DNA of 64,000 nucleotides, taken from contig JABTUY010000002.1 in NCBI GenBank assembly GCA_015075165.1, positions 248,001 through 312,000 of the forward strand, read 5' to 3'. The position numbers and the translations under genes are program-made. The stretch's first letter is position 1, and the number at the start of each line of letters is the position of its first letter. This document shows, piece by piece, positions 32,248 through 40,992 of the stretch. This DNA comes from Ideonella sp. (GTDB lineage: Bacteria > Pseudomonadota > Gammaproteobacteria > Burkholderiales > Burkholderiaceae_C). The notes under the pieces were generated by a model. The model was not told the DNA's origin. It did no database searches and was given only the letters and a program-made list of their open reading frames with translations.

Positions 32248-33876
32248 ATGCCCAAGCTGACGCAGTCCTTCGTCAAGTCCGTCGTCGCGCGACCAGGCGA
32301 GGTCCAGACCTTCTACATGGACGACGAACTGACCGGGTTCGGTCTTCGCGTCTCGCCGACCAAGAAGGTCTTCTATCTGCAGATGCGTGTGGGCCGGAAA
32401 GTGCTCAAGCGCAGGATCGGCGAGTACGGCCCGATGACCGTCGATCAGGCGCGGAAGGGCGCGTTGCAGGTGAAGGCGCAGCTGCTCGACGGGAAGGACC
32501 CCTACGAGGAACGTCATCGCGGCGCCAGCGATGCGACGATCGAGGAACTCTTCGACGAGTACGCCGCTGAGGTGAACCACCGCCCCAATACGAAGAAGAG
32601 CATCGAGGCAGCCAAGAAGTCCTTCGACGCCGTGGAGGGTCAGGCCTTCAAGACGAAGCCTGACGGGCGTTCGGCGGAGAAGATCGAACTGGTGCAGGTC
32701 AAGCTGCCGAGCTGGCTGAAGCGGCCTTATCGAGAGATCACGCAAGACGAAGTGCTCGAGCGATTCGACATCCTGTCGCGCATGGTGCCGAAGCGGCGGC
32801 TTTCAAAGATCCCGCGACCAATCACACGCTCGGCCAACCAGCACTTCAAGTACCTTCAAGCCGCCTACAACTATGCGATCAGCAAGTACAGACTGTCGCG
32901 CGCCGGGTTCGTCAATCCGGTCGGCATCCTCAAGACAACGCGCCGTTGGAGCAGGATCAACAGGCGCAGCGGCTTTCTCGACACGACCAAGCCGATGTTC
33001 GTGAAGTGGTGGAAGGCCTGCGAGACGCTGGAGCCGAGGGTGGTCGGGGACTACATTCTGTTCTCACTGATTACTGCCAGTCGGTCCATCGAGTCCGCGA
33101 CGCTGCGCTGGTCGGACGTGGATCTGAAGAAGGGCCGCATGGTGTTTCGGGACACCAAGAACGGCCAGAACTACACGTTCCCCATCGCTCCCCTGGCCCG
33201 AGTCGTCCTGCAGCGTCGACTTGAGGGCAGGATCAACGATTTCGTGTTCGGCTACGCGGACTCGGCGAAGGGCCACGTGGTTTGCCCACCGCAGTACCAC
33301 ATCAATCTCGTGCGTGCGGAATGCGGCGAGCGTTGGTCAATGCACGACCTGCGTCGCACGTTCACGACCGCGATGACGTTGCTCAACGTGCACGCCTTCA
33401 CGATCGCGCACCTCATGAAGCACTCGACGAACAGCTCGATGACGCTTTCCTACTCGCCCCCGACTGAGGACCAGTTGATGGATGCGCTCTTGAAGCTAGA
33501 GACTCATGTGCGGCACTGCGTCGGATCGTCGCGACTCCTCGCGGATACCTCTCCGCAACTGCCCGATGGCGACGGGCCACTGGCACCATCCAGCAGGGCT
33601 GACGTCAGAGGTTCGCGCCCGACACGCACCTTCGCGCGACGTGTCATACCCGCTCAGGACTCGGCCATTCGGGCAGTGCAAGGTCCTCCGGTATCTTCAG
33701 CGAAGCCATCGGGCCATGGGCTACCGTCGGCTTGCTCTGAAGTGCGTTCGCACGATCTGTCAGACGCGCAACCTCGAGTGCCAGTACTCTGTCCAGCTCC
33801 TTTGGAAACACATAGCGCTCAAACCGAGAGGCATCATTTTCTAGCTTGCCATCCTTTGCCAGCTTCAACATCGTGA
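32248..33876 (+). CDS. Tyrosine-recombinase integrase
   Basis: A 542-residue phage/ICE integrase. The N-terminal arm-binding DUF4102 domain spans about 1-90 (LTGFGLRVSPTKKVFYLQ), a SAM-like core-binding domain follows, and the catalytic domain has Arg279 (TASRSIESATLRW), His366 and Arg369 (MHDLRRTF), His392 and Tyr402 (LSYSPP). It probably catalyses insertion into the tRNA-Met gene. About 140 residues follow the catalytic Tyr, far more than usual. The last 233 bases overlap the convergent gene at 33644, so the tail may be read-through produced by loss of the original stop. Confidence 0.93.
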   Translation: MPKLTQSFVKSVVARPGEVQTFYMDDELTGFGLRVSPTKKVFYLQMRVGRKVLKRRIGEYGPMTVDQARKGALQVKAQLLDGKDPYEERHRGASDATIEELFDEYAAEVNHRPNTKKSIEAAKKSFDAVEGQAFKTKPDGRSAEKIELVQVKLPSWLKRPYREITQDEVLERFDILSRMVPKRRLSKIPRPITRSANQHFKYLQAAYNYAISKYRLSRAGFVNPVGILKTTRRWSRINRRSGFLDTTKPMFVKWWKACETLEPRVVGDYILFSLITASRSIESATLRWSDVDLKKGRMVFRDTKNGQNYTFPIAPLARVVLQRRLEGRINDFVFGYADSAKGHVVCPPQYHINLVRAECGERWSMHDLRRTFTTAMTLLNVHAFTIAHLMKHSTNSSMTLSYSPPTEDQLMDALLKLETHVRHCVGSSRLLADTSPQLPDGDGPLAPSSRADVRGSRPTRTFARRVIPAQDSAIRAVQGPPVSSAKPSGHGLPSACSEVRSHDLSDAQPRVPVLCPAPLETHSAQTERHHFLACHPLPASTS

Positions 33877-34507
33877 AGTGTGTTGCTGCCCTCGCTAGGT
33901 AAGGTGAAAGGGCCGGATCCACTCCGCCAGCGCTATTTCTGATGAGCGCAATGAGGCTGTGCCCGTTTTCAACAATCTTCGTTACGATGGTCCGGTCAGC
34001 GGGCGACAAGTTGGGCAGCCACGAGGGGTCAAGCAACTTGATAAGCGTACGAAACGTCGTCTTGTCTGGTTGGCGATCGCGAAGGTCGTCGGCCAACAGG
34101 CGTCCCTCTGCCAGCCGCACTGAAAAGGGCCCGAAGAAGGTATCAAGCTTGGCGCGAATCTCCTTGACTTCAGCTTCGTTGGCCTTCTGATTTATCGTCG
34201 CAGCGCTACTGCGCTGAGCGATCGATCCACCGATGAATGCACCGGCCAACGCGGTCAGTGCCGAGATGACCGGTGCTATGAGAGAGTCCCACCACGCCTT
34301 TGGCGAACCTTGTTCCAATTTGATTGGCCCCGCCTGCTCCACGCGAACTAGCAGGGGTGATTGGGCCGCAGACGATGCAGGCTGCGCCTGGCCTGAAGCA
34401 GCGCCAGACACGGCCGATGGTGGTTGTGGTTGAGCCTTCGCGCCGGTGACAGCAATTGCGATCAGCAGCCCAAGAGCGACTGAGGTGCAACCTCGTGGCA
34501 AGTTCAT
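33644..34507 (-). CDS. Unknown membrane-anchored protein
   Basis: A 287-residue protein I do not recognise. It has a signal peptide (LGLLIAIAVTGAKA, cleavage near residue 25), a Ser/Ala/Pro/Gln-rich segment to about residue 50, and one hydrophobic stretch (IAPVISALTALAGAFIGGSIA, residues 77-97). A soluble helical domain rich in Lys, Asp and Glu follows. The topology suggests an N-terminal periplasmic stretch with the main domain on the other side of the inner membrane. It overlaps the upstream methyltransferase gene by ATGA, so they form a unit. Base composition is visibly less GC-rich than the core genes. Confidence 0.6.
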   Translation of the reverse strand: MNLPRGCTSVALGLLIAIAVTGAKAQPQPPSAVSGAASGQAQPASSAAQSPLLVRVEQAGPIKLEQGSPKAWWDSLIAPVISALTALAGAFIGGSIAQRSSAATINQKANEAEVKEIRAKLDTFFGPFSVRLAEGRLLADDLRDRQPDKTTFRTLIKLLDPSWLPNLSPADRTIVTKIVENGHSLIALIRNSAGGVDPALSPYLARAATHFTMLKLAKDGKLENDASRFERYVFPKELDRVLALEVARLTDRANALQSKPTVAHGPMASLKIPEDLALPEWPSPERV

Positions 34508-35175
34508 GAGTCCCTCCTAGCGATGCTAGTTATCCAGGCAGTGGGCACGGGCGCCGGCGTCCCAGTGGATTGAACCGATGACTCCAAGAGAATGGGAGCA
34601 AGCCCAGCGTCTTCCAGAAGCGATCGCCACTCGTCAACGCCGTAGTAGGAGAACCAGCGGCCTCGTTCATCCGCCCGTTCTCCTCGACCGGCCTTCATCG
34701 AGGCAAAGAGAAGCCCGTCCGGCTTGAGTATCCTGCAGATCTCCGCCAATGCCTGACCAATGTCTTCGCGTCCGAGGTGGAGTAGAGATGCGGAGGCCCA
34801 TGCGCCATCGAAGCGCTCGGACGCGAGCGGCAGATGACGGAGATCACCGATCACGACTGGGCAGTCGGAGCGATGTCGCGCGATGTGCGCCAACGGGGCT
34901 GCGACGTCAAGGCCCACCGCGAAGAATCCGCGATCTGCAAGTGATTTGAGGTCCCGGCCGGCACCACAACCCAGATCAACCACGGTGGCGCCAGACGGCA
35001 GGCGCGCAGTGAAGTTGGAGAGCAGCTCGTCCATCGACAGCCGCCAGGTTGCCTCCGCGTATGTCGTCGCATTGATCTCATAGAAGCGCCTTGTCAACGC
35101 GTCACGCTCACGCACAGCAGCCTGCCGCGGGATCCGCAGTCGCTTGCTTATGAATGACGTTTCGCTTGGCTGCAT
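34504..35175 (-). CDS. Class I SAM-dependent methyltransferase
   Basis: A 223-residue protein with a Rossmann methyltransferase core. Motif I is VVDLGCGAGRDLKSLADRG, then VGLDVAAPL, VVIGDLRHLPL and ASLLHLGREDIGQALAEICRILKPDGLLF. It resembles the Methyltransf_11/25 group acting on small molecules or proteins rather than DNA, as no target-recognition domain is present. ATG at 35175 is preferred to an upstream start that adds a low-complexity extension. Its partner is the membrane protein at 33644, and both sit in a defence-rich region. Confidence 0.8.
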   Translation of the reverse strand: MQPSETSFISKRLRIPRQAAVRERDALTRRFYEINATTYAEATWRLSMDELLSNFTARLPSGATVVDLGCGAGRDLKSLADRGFFAVGLDVAAPLAHIARHRSDCPVVIGDLRHLPLASERFDGAWASASLLHLGREDIGQALAEICRILKPDGLLFASMKAGRGERADERGRWFSYYGVDEWRSLLEDAGLAPILLESSVQSTGTPAPVPTAWITSIARRDS

Positions 35176-35303
35176 GTCGTTCGCCTCAGCGGGGCTACCC
35201 CGCCGAGGCGGATGATGCCCGCTGGGTGGCTCACTGAGTGAGCCATGTGACTTGCTTCTCGCGGGGTTTCCGCCCCAGGCGGTGACGTGCCTAGTGCGCG
35301 TGT

Positions 35304-36077
35304 TCATGCGGTCCGCGCGATGCCGAATGCGGCCGCGATGCGTTGGGCGAGAGTCTCTCTGGTCACATCGCCCAGCTTCAAGGACTTGGGGTCGACAGAG
35401 CCGTCGGCCCGCAGTGCGTCGAGGAACCGAGACAGGTCGGCGGCGACCTGTCCCGGCAGCGCCACGCGCGTATCCGGCGCGAGCAACTGGGACAGTCGGA
35501 GAACGTCGTTGAGATGCTTTCGCACGTCCTTCGAATCGATCGCCTCGCCTTGGTCCTTGCGGGCTGTCAGATCCAGCCAGGCGACGGCCTTCAGAGGAAT
35601 CAGTCGGTCTTCGCCGATCCAGCGCAGTCCGGCGCCGTCTCGCGCGCCGGCCATGATGAAAGCGTAGTAGGCGTCGTTGAGCAGGATGGCGGACAGGCTG
35701 GAGAGTGCCTCATCGAACGGAATCGGCGTCAGCTTGCTCCCTTCCGCGATCTCGAGACCATCGGGGGTTCGCGCGAACAGTTCCACCATGGCAGGGAAGC
35801 TGGCATCCGAGGGCTTCTGGAAGCGATAGAAGATGGGCTTGCCCGTTTCGCTGGCCTGACGTATCGCGTAGCCGCCTGCCTGGATGAAGCGCCAGAACGT
35901 TTGCCCGAACTGAGGCGTCAAGGCCTCTACATGGAGCACCACGTCGAGATCCTTGGTGGCTCGGAATTCGAGTCCCGCTTCCTCCATCGCCAAAGTAGCA
36001 GCCGTGCCTCCGATCAGCACGTACTGGTCGCCGTGCTCCGCGAACCAGCGCTGGAAGACGTCCAAGCCCTTCACCAC
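35304..36077 (-). CDS. AbiEii-like nucleotidyltransferase (putative toxin)
   Basis: A 257-residue protein with a minimal nucleotidyltransferase signature: YVLIGGTAATLAMEEAGLEFRATKDLDVVL, split as VLIGGTAATLAM and RATKDLDVV, with the metal-binding DLD. AbiEii toxins transfer nucleotides to tRNA or other targets and give abortive infection or maintenance of the element. It starts with GTG overlapping the stop of the regulator at 36071, the usual antitoxin-then-toxin order. Whether it is a toxin here is inferred from family and pairing. Confidence 0.75.
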   Translation of the reverse strand: MVKGLDVFQRWFAEHGDQYVLIGGTAATLAMEEAGLEFRATKDLDVVLHVEALTPQFGQTFWRFIQAGGYAIRQASETGKPIFYRFQKPSDASFPAMVELFARTPDGLEIAEGSKLTPIPFDEALSSLSAILLNDAYYAFIMAGARDGAGLRWIGEDRLIPLKAVAWLDLTARKDQGEAIDSKDVRKHLNDVLRLSQLLAPDTRVALPGQVAADLSRFLDALRADGSVDPKSLKLGDVTRETLAQRIAAAFGIARTA

Positions 36078-37066
36078 GGTATGGCCGCCATCAGCTCATC
36101 GAGGGCAGCCTGAACCCGTTCATCGTCAGTGCCTTGGAGGCTGAGCCAAAGCGATAGCGGGTCCACGTTTGGGCCGCGGTTCGCAATGTCTGTGCGGTAG
36201 GCCCAGACCTGCACTTCGGCCGTGCCCGAATCGGGCCCTGGCTGTTCGACCCATCCAGCGTCTCGCGCGGCCTGCCATCCCGCCGCGTCAAATGCGTAGC
36301 AGGCAGTCTGAGGCTCCGCCAGCATCGACTGCGCAGCTAGAGCGCTCAGTCCCGCGCGCGTCGCGAGGTTCTTGCCCTGCTCATGTGGTGGCGTTGCCAA
36401 GGTGACGCGCTTGACCGGCGACCGCAACCGACCCCGAATGCGCTCCCACGTCCCCTTCGGACCTTGGAGGAACCGAAGGTTCCTGGCACGCCCGACGGTG
36501 TGAATCGCGGCAACGCCGGTTGCTGCGATCTCCCGGCTGGCTCGCGACCAGGTCATGGGCGTGTAGCCGAGTCGTCCGGCGAGTTCCGAGGCTGCATGCT
36601 CAGCGCGCCATGGCTGATCCAAGAGGGCAGCAATCACGATGGCCTGCGCCGACGGGCTCAATGCTTCATCGGTCTGCTGATAGGGCTTCCGGAAATGCTC
36701 ACGCAGATCGACGCCGAGATCAGGTAGGTAGAGCTGATTGCCGGGTACGAGAAACGGCACATGCTGTTCGATGAGGCGCTTCCGCTCATAGGATGCCAGG
36801 GCAGTCGGCACGTAGACCGCGGGCATTCCGGTGGCTGCGGCGATCTTCTGGATCTGGGTTCGCACGCGCGCCAGGGGAGTCTTCTCCGGGTCGCGCCGGA
36901 GCGCCAAGACAAGGCGACGGCGACCGAGCGTGAGTTCACGCATGTCGTAGGCGTCTCTCAGGAAGTACGGCAGCGATCCTGTGTCTGCAAGCGGCACTAC
37001 CTCCACTTCCCGGAGCGGAAGAACCTCCTTCAGGTACGTGCGGATGGCCACATCGAGCGAAGTCAT
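36071..37066 (-). CDS. Winged-helix regulator, putative AbiEi-type antitoxin
   Basis: A 331-residue protein. An N-terminal alpha/beta region is followed by a winged-helix-like segment around residues 136-185 (LSPSAQAIVIAALL, then AASELAGRLGYTPMTWSRASREI) and a C-terminal domain of unknown fold. Similar regulators pair with AbiEii-type nucleotidyltransferases in mobile elements and repress their own promoter. It is divergent from the helicase operon at 37237, and the shared gap contains nested inverted repeats that are good operator candidates. Confidence 0.7.
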   Translation of the reverse strand: MTSLDVAIRTYLKEVLPLREVEVVPLADTGSLPYFLRDAYDMRELTLGRRRLVLALRRDPEKTPLARVRTQIQKIAAATGMPAVYVPTALASYERKRLIEQHVPFLVPGNQLYLPDLGVDLREHFRKPYQQTDEALSPSAQAIVIAALLDQPWRAEHAASELAGRLGYTPMTWSRASREIAATGVAAIHTVGRARNLRFLQGPKGTWERIRGRLRSPVKRVTLATPPHEQGKNLATRAGLSALAAQSMLAEPQTACYAFDAAGWQAARDAGWVEQPGPDSGTAEVQVWAYRTDIANRGPNVDPLSLWLSLQGTDDERVQAALDELMAAIPW

Positions 37067-37075
37067 GAGGCTTTA

Positions 37076-37129
37076 TAACATCAGTCAGAACAATAACCAA
37101 GGCACGGTTATCGTGCTGAGCGGATGTTA
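37076..37129. promoter_or_regulatory. Nested inverted repeats between divergent operons
   Basis: The 170-base AT-richer gap has an outer pair TAACATC (37076-37082) and GATGTTA (37123-37129), and an inner pair ATAACC (37093-37098) and GGTTAT (37106-37111). The symmetry and position suggest an operator for the AbiEi-like regulator, which could also affect the helicase operon. Confidence 0.55.
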
Positions 37130-37236
37130 CTTTTTAAGCAGGCCAGGGACCGGCACGATGTATTCCGTTATTGTGGAACTTGCAATGCACGGTTCCGGAG
37201 TTTTAGAATCTTCCCCGCACACAAAGGGCGGCTACG

Positions 37237-39681
37237 GTGGCACGACTAAGCATCCTCAGCGACAGAGTCCAGACTTTGGTCACCAACCAGGTCCTGCCAT
37301 TGCTGCTCGCGGCAGGCAATGTCGCGGCCCTGACCAAGCAGCTGAACGACACCCTGCAGGCGTCGGGACTCGAAGGGAGGCTTCACCCCAACCGCCTGCA
37401 CGCGCTGCTCTCCAACGACGTGACGCGGTCACTCAACGAGGCGACGGTCGACCTCACCGAGCAAGCCGCCCGTGCGGCCATCGTCGCTGACCCTTCCGTG
37501 GCTGAGCGGGCCGCCGCGGCGCTCTCAGCCCTGAGGGCAGAGGCGCACAAGCTCCGGGCGATTGCTGCCGACAGCCCCGACGAAATCGCCGAACGGCTCT
37601 CAGTACCGCCAGCGCTTGCCGTGCTTCTGACCGATGGACGGCCAGACCGCGGTCAGTCCAAAGCAGCCGAGGCGCTTCACACGCCCAAAGTGTCCGCCAC
37701 CCGGCATGAGCCACCGGACTGGACTTACCAGGACACTGCAGTGGTCCGTTGCCTCGACGCCTTCGGCCGAAGGCCCGCAGGCCGAGTCGGCCTGGTGCTG
37801 CCAACCGGGGCTGGCAAGACTCGCACGGCCTTGCGCATCGTGCTCGCCATGCTGGCTATGTCCAGCGACGCCAAAGCACCGGCGTTCTGGGTGACACACC
37901 GGCGCAATCTACGGGAGCAAGCGCACCGAGAACTCCAGAAGCTCATCGCCACTCAGGAGGACCGCCAGGAGGGCGAGAGGCTCGCGGAGCTGGCCAACCG
38001 CATCAAGTTCGTGATGGTGAGCGACTTGACGCCACTCCTTGAGAGCGCCGCCACGAGACCGGCTCTCATCATCGTCGACGAGGCGCATCACGCGGCAGCG
38101 CCTTCGTACCAGCCGGTCTTCGCCAACCCCTGGGCAGCGCCGATCCTGCTGCTGACGGCGACGCCCAATCGAGGAGATCGCCTGCCCATCGGCATGGATG
38201 AGATTGCCTTCACGATCACCTACCGCGAGCTCGCCGAGCGCCGCGCAGTTCTCACACCGACCTTTCTGGACTTCCCCGTCAACGACTTCGACTGGTCCGA
38301 AGACGCCGTGGACGACCTGGCCGATTACGTCGTTGACCGAGCTTCGACCGACTTCACGAAGGTCCTCGTTCTCGCGCCTCGGATCGACCGGGTGGAGGAG
38401 TTCTACAAGGCCCTTGTTGATCGCCTTCCAGATGGCCATCCGCTCGAGGTGGAAGACATCGGCTTCGTGCACGGCTCGGGGAACTCGCTCGGCATCGACA
38501 ACGAAGACTTTCTTGCGAGATTCGGCAACAAGCCCCGCGCGGTGTTGGTCTCGGCTCAGTTGCTGCTGGAGGGTTTCGACGACCCGACCATCAACACTGT
38601 CGTGTTGACCTACCCTTCGACGAGCGTCATCCGACTCATGCAGGCCGCAGGACGCTGTGTGAGGTATGCCCCCGAGAAGCGGGCCGCTTATGTTGTTCAG
38701 GCGCGCAACGAGTCCATCGCCTATCACTTCGATCAGCGGTGGCTCTACCAGGAGATCGACGATTTCCTGAGACCGCAGCTTGTTGATGTCGAGTATGGGA
38801 GTCACACAGAACTCATCGAGCGGGCACAGGCGCTGCTAAGCCAACACCGTGTGGAGGACAAGCAGGCCCAGCGCGCAATGGCTCGCATCAAGCTGCTCGC
38901 ACCCGGCGACACCTGCCGTCTCTTCTTCTATGGGCTTCCTTACTTCGGCGGGGCCGACGGCTTCGGTGACGAGGCGAGCTGGGGCGTATGCCTGGAGACA
39001 GCCGAGTCCAGTGCCATGCTGCGCGGCATCTTCAACGCCTACTGCGCGCTCGGCGCGGACCTATCCGATCCCTCTGACTTCCTGGCCAGAGATGGCGCCA
39101 CCTATGGCCTGGCCAAAGATCTCACCACTGGCAGTCGTTGGCTTGAGCTGACCGGTCTGGTCACCGCCGCCTACTTTGCGAAGCGCGAGGTACATGGCCC
39201 TGCGCCCATTGACACGATGGGAAGTCGCCCGTTCAAACCGCACGGTGCGACCACTTGGCTCCGGTATGTCACGTTCGCCTTCCGTCCTGCTGTTCCGATG
39301 GCGCTGAGTGAATTCTTGCGTGATTGCCACAACGCATCGCAGATCGAGTCCGCCTATCTTGAAGGTCCGCTCAACTACGCGGCCGCCGTCAAGGTTCCGC
39401 TGCCGCTTGCTGGCGCCGAAGCGTTTCTGCTCACTCAGGCCGCCACGCATGCGCTGGGCGCAACGCTGACCGAATTGCGGCAGGAGCTGGCGCAGGCCGA
39501 ACCTTCAGCGCAGTTCGGGACACTGGCGGCCTTCGTCGCCAGCTCCAGCTGCGCCCTTCTTCCTGCGCGACTCCTGTATCGAAGCGAGTTCTTGATCGAT
39601 CCAGCGAACCGCGCGACCCGCGTCTTGACGCTTGCCGATACCCCGAGCACTGAAACCACAGAGGACACGAGCCATGAATGA
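37237..39681 (+). CDS. SF2 DEAD/DEAH helicase of the Dnd-linked operon
   Basis: An 814-residue superfamily-2 helicase or translocase. Residues 1-160 are helical without a recognised domain. Walker A is LPTGAGKTRTA (Lys194), Walker B is VDEAHHAA (Asp281), motif III is LTATP, and motif VI is QAAGRCVRY. The C-terminal 300 residues are unassigned. It opens a five-gene operon that faces dndBCDE, so it may supply the motor for a sulfur-sensing restriction complex. It does not look like DndF or DndG; similarity to DndH should be tested. The start is GTG, and the stop overlaps the next gene by eight bases. Confidence 0.85.
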   Translation: MARLSILSDRVQTLVTNQVLPLLLAAGNVAALTKQLNDTLQASGLEGRLHPNRLHALLSNDVTRSLNEATVDLTEQAARAAIVADPSVAERAAAALSALRAEAHKLRAIAADSPDEIAERLSVPPALAVLLTDGRPDRGQSKAAEALHTPKVSATRHEPPDWTYQDTAVVRCLDAFGRRPAGRVGLVLPTGAGKTRTALRIVLAMLAMSSDAKAPAFWVTHRRNLREQAHRELQKLIATQEDRQEGERLAELANRIKFVMVSDLTPLLESAATRPALIIVDEAHHAAAPSYQPVFANPWAAPILLLTATPNRGDRLPIGMDEIAFTITYRELAERRAVLTPTFLDFPVNDFDWSEDAVDDLADYVVDRASTDFTKVLVLAPRIDRVEEFYKALVDRLPDGHPLEVEDIGFVHGSGNSLGIDNEDFLARFGNKPRAVLVSAQLLLEGFDDPTINTVVLTYPSTSVIRLMQAAGRCVRYAPEKRAAYVVQARNESIAYHFDQRWLYQEIDDFLRPQLVDVEYGSHTELIERAQALLSQHRVEDKQAQRAMARIKLLAPGDTCRLFFYGLPYFGGADGFGDEASWGVCLETAESSAMLRGIFNAYCALGADLSDPSDFLARDGATYGLAKDLTTGSRWLELTGLVTAAYFAKREVHGPAPIDTMGSRPFKPHGATTWLRYVTFAFRPAVPMALSEFLRDCHNASQIESAYLEGPLNYAAAVKVPLPLAGAEAFLLTQAATHALGATLTELRQELAQAEPSAQFGTLAAFVASSSCALLPARLLYRSEFLIDPANRATRVLTLADTPSTETTEDTSHE

Positions 39682-40945
39682 CCAACAGACCCCAGTGAGC
39701 GATCTGCTCGACGCAAAGTTCGTGGCGTTCGACAAGATCTTTCTCGACCCGAACAATCCTCGCATTGCGCCGGAGAACCCGCCCGGCTACGGCGATGACA
39801 AAGCACTGTTCGACAACGGGCTCCAGGAGAAGCTCGAAGAGCGAGTTCGAGCGGTCTACGATGTGGCCAACCTCGAGGACTCGATCCTGGCGCACGGCTG
39901 GGTACCAATCGACTCCATCATCGTTTGGGAGCACCCGAAACGACCCGACCACCACATCGTCGTGGAGGGCAATACGCGTACTGTGGCGCTGCGCGCTCTG
40001 CGCGGCGAGCGACTCGATCGAGAGCGCAAGAAGCTCGAGAAGCTGAAAAGGACTCCGACGCGTTTTGGGGAGGAGATGCGCATCCAGCAGGACGTGGTCG
40101 ATCGCCTCGAGAAGATCGTCAGCCAAACGGACCAGCTGCGAGTCTTCCCGGTCGCCGCGAAATCCGTCGAGGAACTCCAGTCAATCCTGCCGAGACTGCT
40201 TGGCGTGCGCCACATCAGCCATGCGCGTGAATGGAAGCCCTACGCCACCAACCTCTACATCCTCTCGCTGTACGAGCGCTTGTTTCGTGCCCGCCATGGC
40301 GACAAGGGGGATCTGCGCCTTGAGGATGATCTGATCAACAAGGTCGCGTCTATGGTGTCTCTTGGCGGAACCAAGGCGAGACGGAACATCCAGGCCGCGT
40401 CTGCGTTTACGCACTTCAAGCGCGACTACGAAGACAAGCTGCCAGAGGGGGAGACACTGTCTGACGAGGATCACTACTTCTTTGAGCTGATCTTGCAGAA
40501 CGCGTATCCGAAGGAGCAGTTCAACGTGACGAAGGACACGCTCCGCCTGCCGAAGGAGTCGGAGGAGGTGCTGTTTCAATGGGCGTTCTCCAAGCCACGA
40601 TCAGGCAAGGAAGAAGACAACGAGAACGTCTTCTACAAGGCAGAGAGCGTCCGTCTGTGGAACCAGATGGCGACGTATGACGGCAAGAGCGGCACGAACT
40701 TCGCGAAGCAACTCGATGTTGATTCGCCAGACGAGGCTCGCCCCATCAGGGCAATCGAAGCCGAGTTCCTGCAACACAAGACGCAGCGAACACCCATCGA
40801 TGCGCTAACCTCTCTCTTGAAGGCACTGCAGGACCTGAAGGTTGATACGCTGGTGTCACAGCAAGAACACTTGACCCCGATCCTTGAACGGATCGCTCAG
40901 CTCATCGCCAGGTACCAGAAGATGATGAAGGCGGCGGCAGACTGA
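39674..40945 (+). CDS. ParB/Srx-domain protein of the Dnd-linked operon
   Basis: A 423-residue protein with an N-terminal ParB-like nuclease/CTPase domain (FDKIFLDPNNPRI, then IIVWEHPKRPDHHIVVEGNTRTVALRALRGERLD, split as HHIVVEGNTRTVALRAL). The rest is helical and charged, with no partition-type helix-turn-helix evident. Defence systems reuse this domain as a CTP- or ATP-driven switch or nuclease. It is translated with the helicase, and the Mrr-type nuclease follows 47 bases later. A role in plasmid partition is unlikely because the backbone has its own ParA/ParB. Confidence 0.8.
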   Translation: MNDQQTPVSDLLDAKFVAFDKIFLDPNNPRIAPENPPGYGDDKALFDNGLQEKLEERVRAVYDVANLEDSILAHGWVPIDSIIVWEHPKRPDHHIVVEGNTRTVALRALRGERLDRERKKLEKLKRTPTRFGEEMRIQQDVVDRLEKIVSQTDQLRVFPVAAKSVEELQSILPRLLGVRHISHAREWKPYATNLYILSLYERLFRARHGDKGDLRLEDDLINKVASMVSLGGTKARRNIQAASAFTHFKRDYEDKLPEGETLSDEDHYFFELILQNAYPKEQFNVTKDTLRLPKESEEVLFQWAFSKPRSGKEEDNENVFYKAESVRLWNQMATYDGKSGTNFAKQLDVDSPDEARPIRAIEAEFLQHKTQRTPIDALTSLLKALQDLKVDTLVSQQEHLTPILERIAQLIARYQKMMKAAAD

Positions 40946-40992
40946 TCTGTCTGCACTAAGAAGCCTACGCACAAGGACGCAAGGGAGGCTGG

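Noticed and set aside
39674-40945. Plasmid partition ParB
   Set aside because: No partner ParA nearby, no partition-type helix-turn-helix, and it is translationally coupled to a helicase; the element's own partition genes are at 53591 and 60782.
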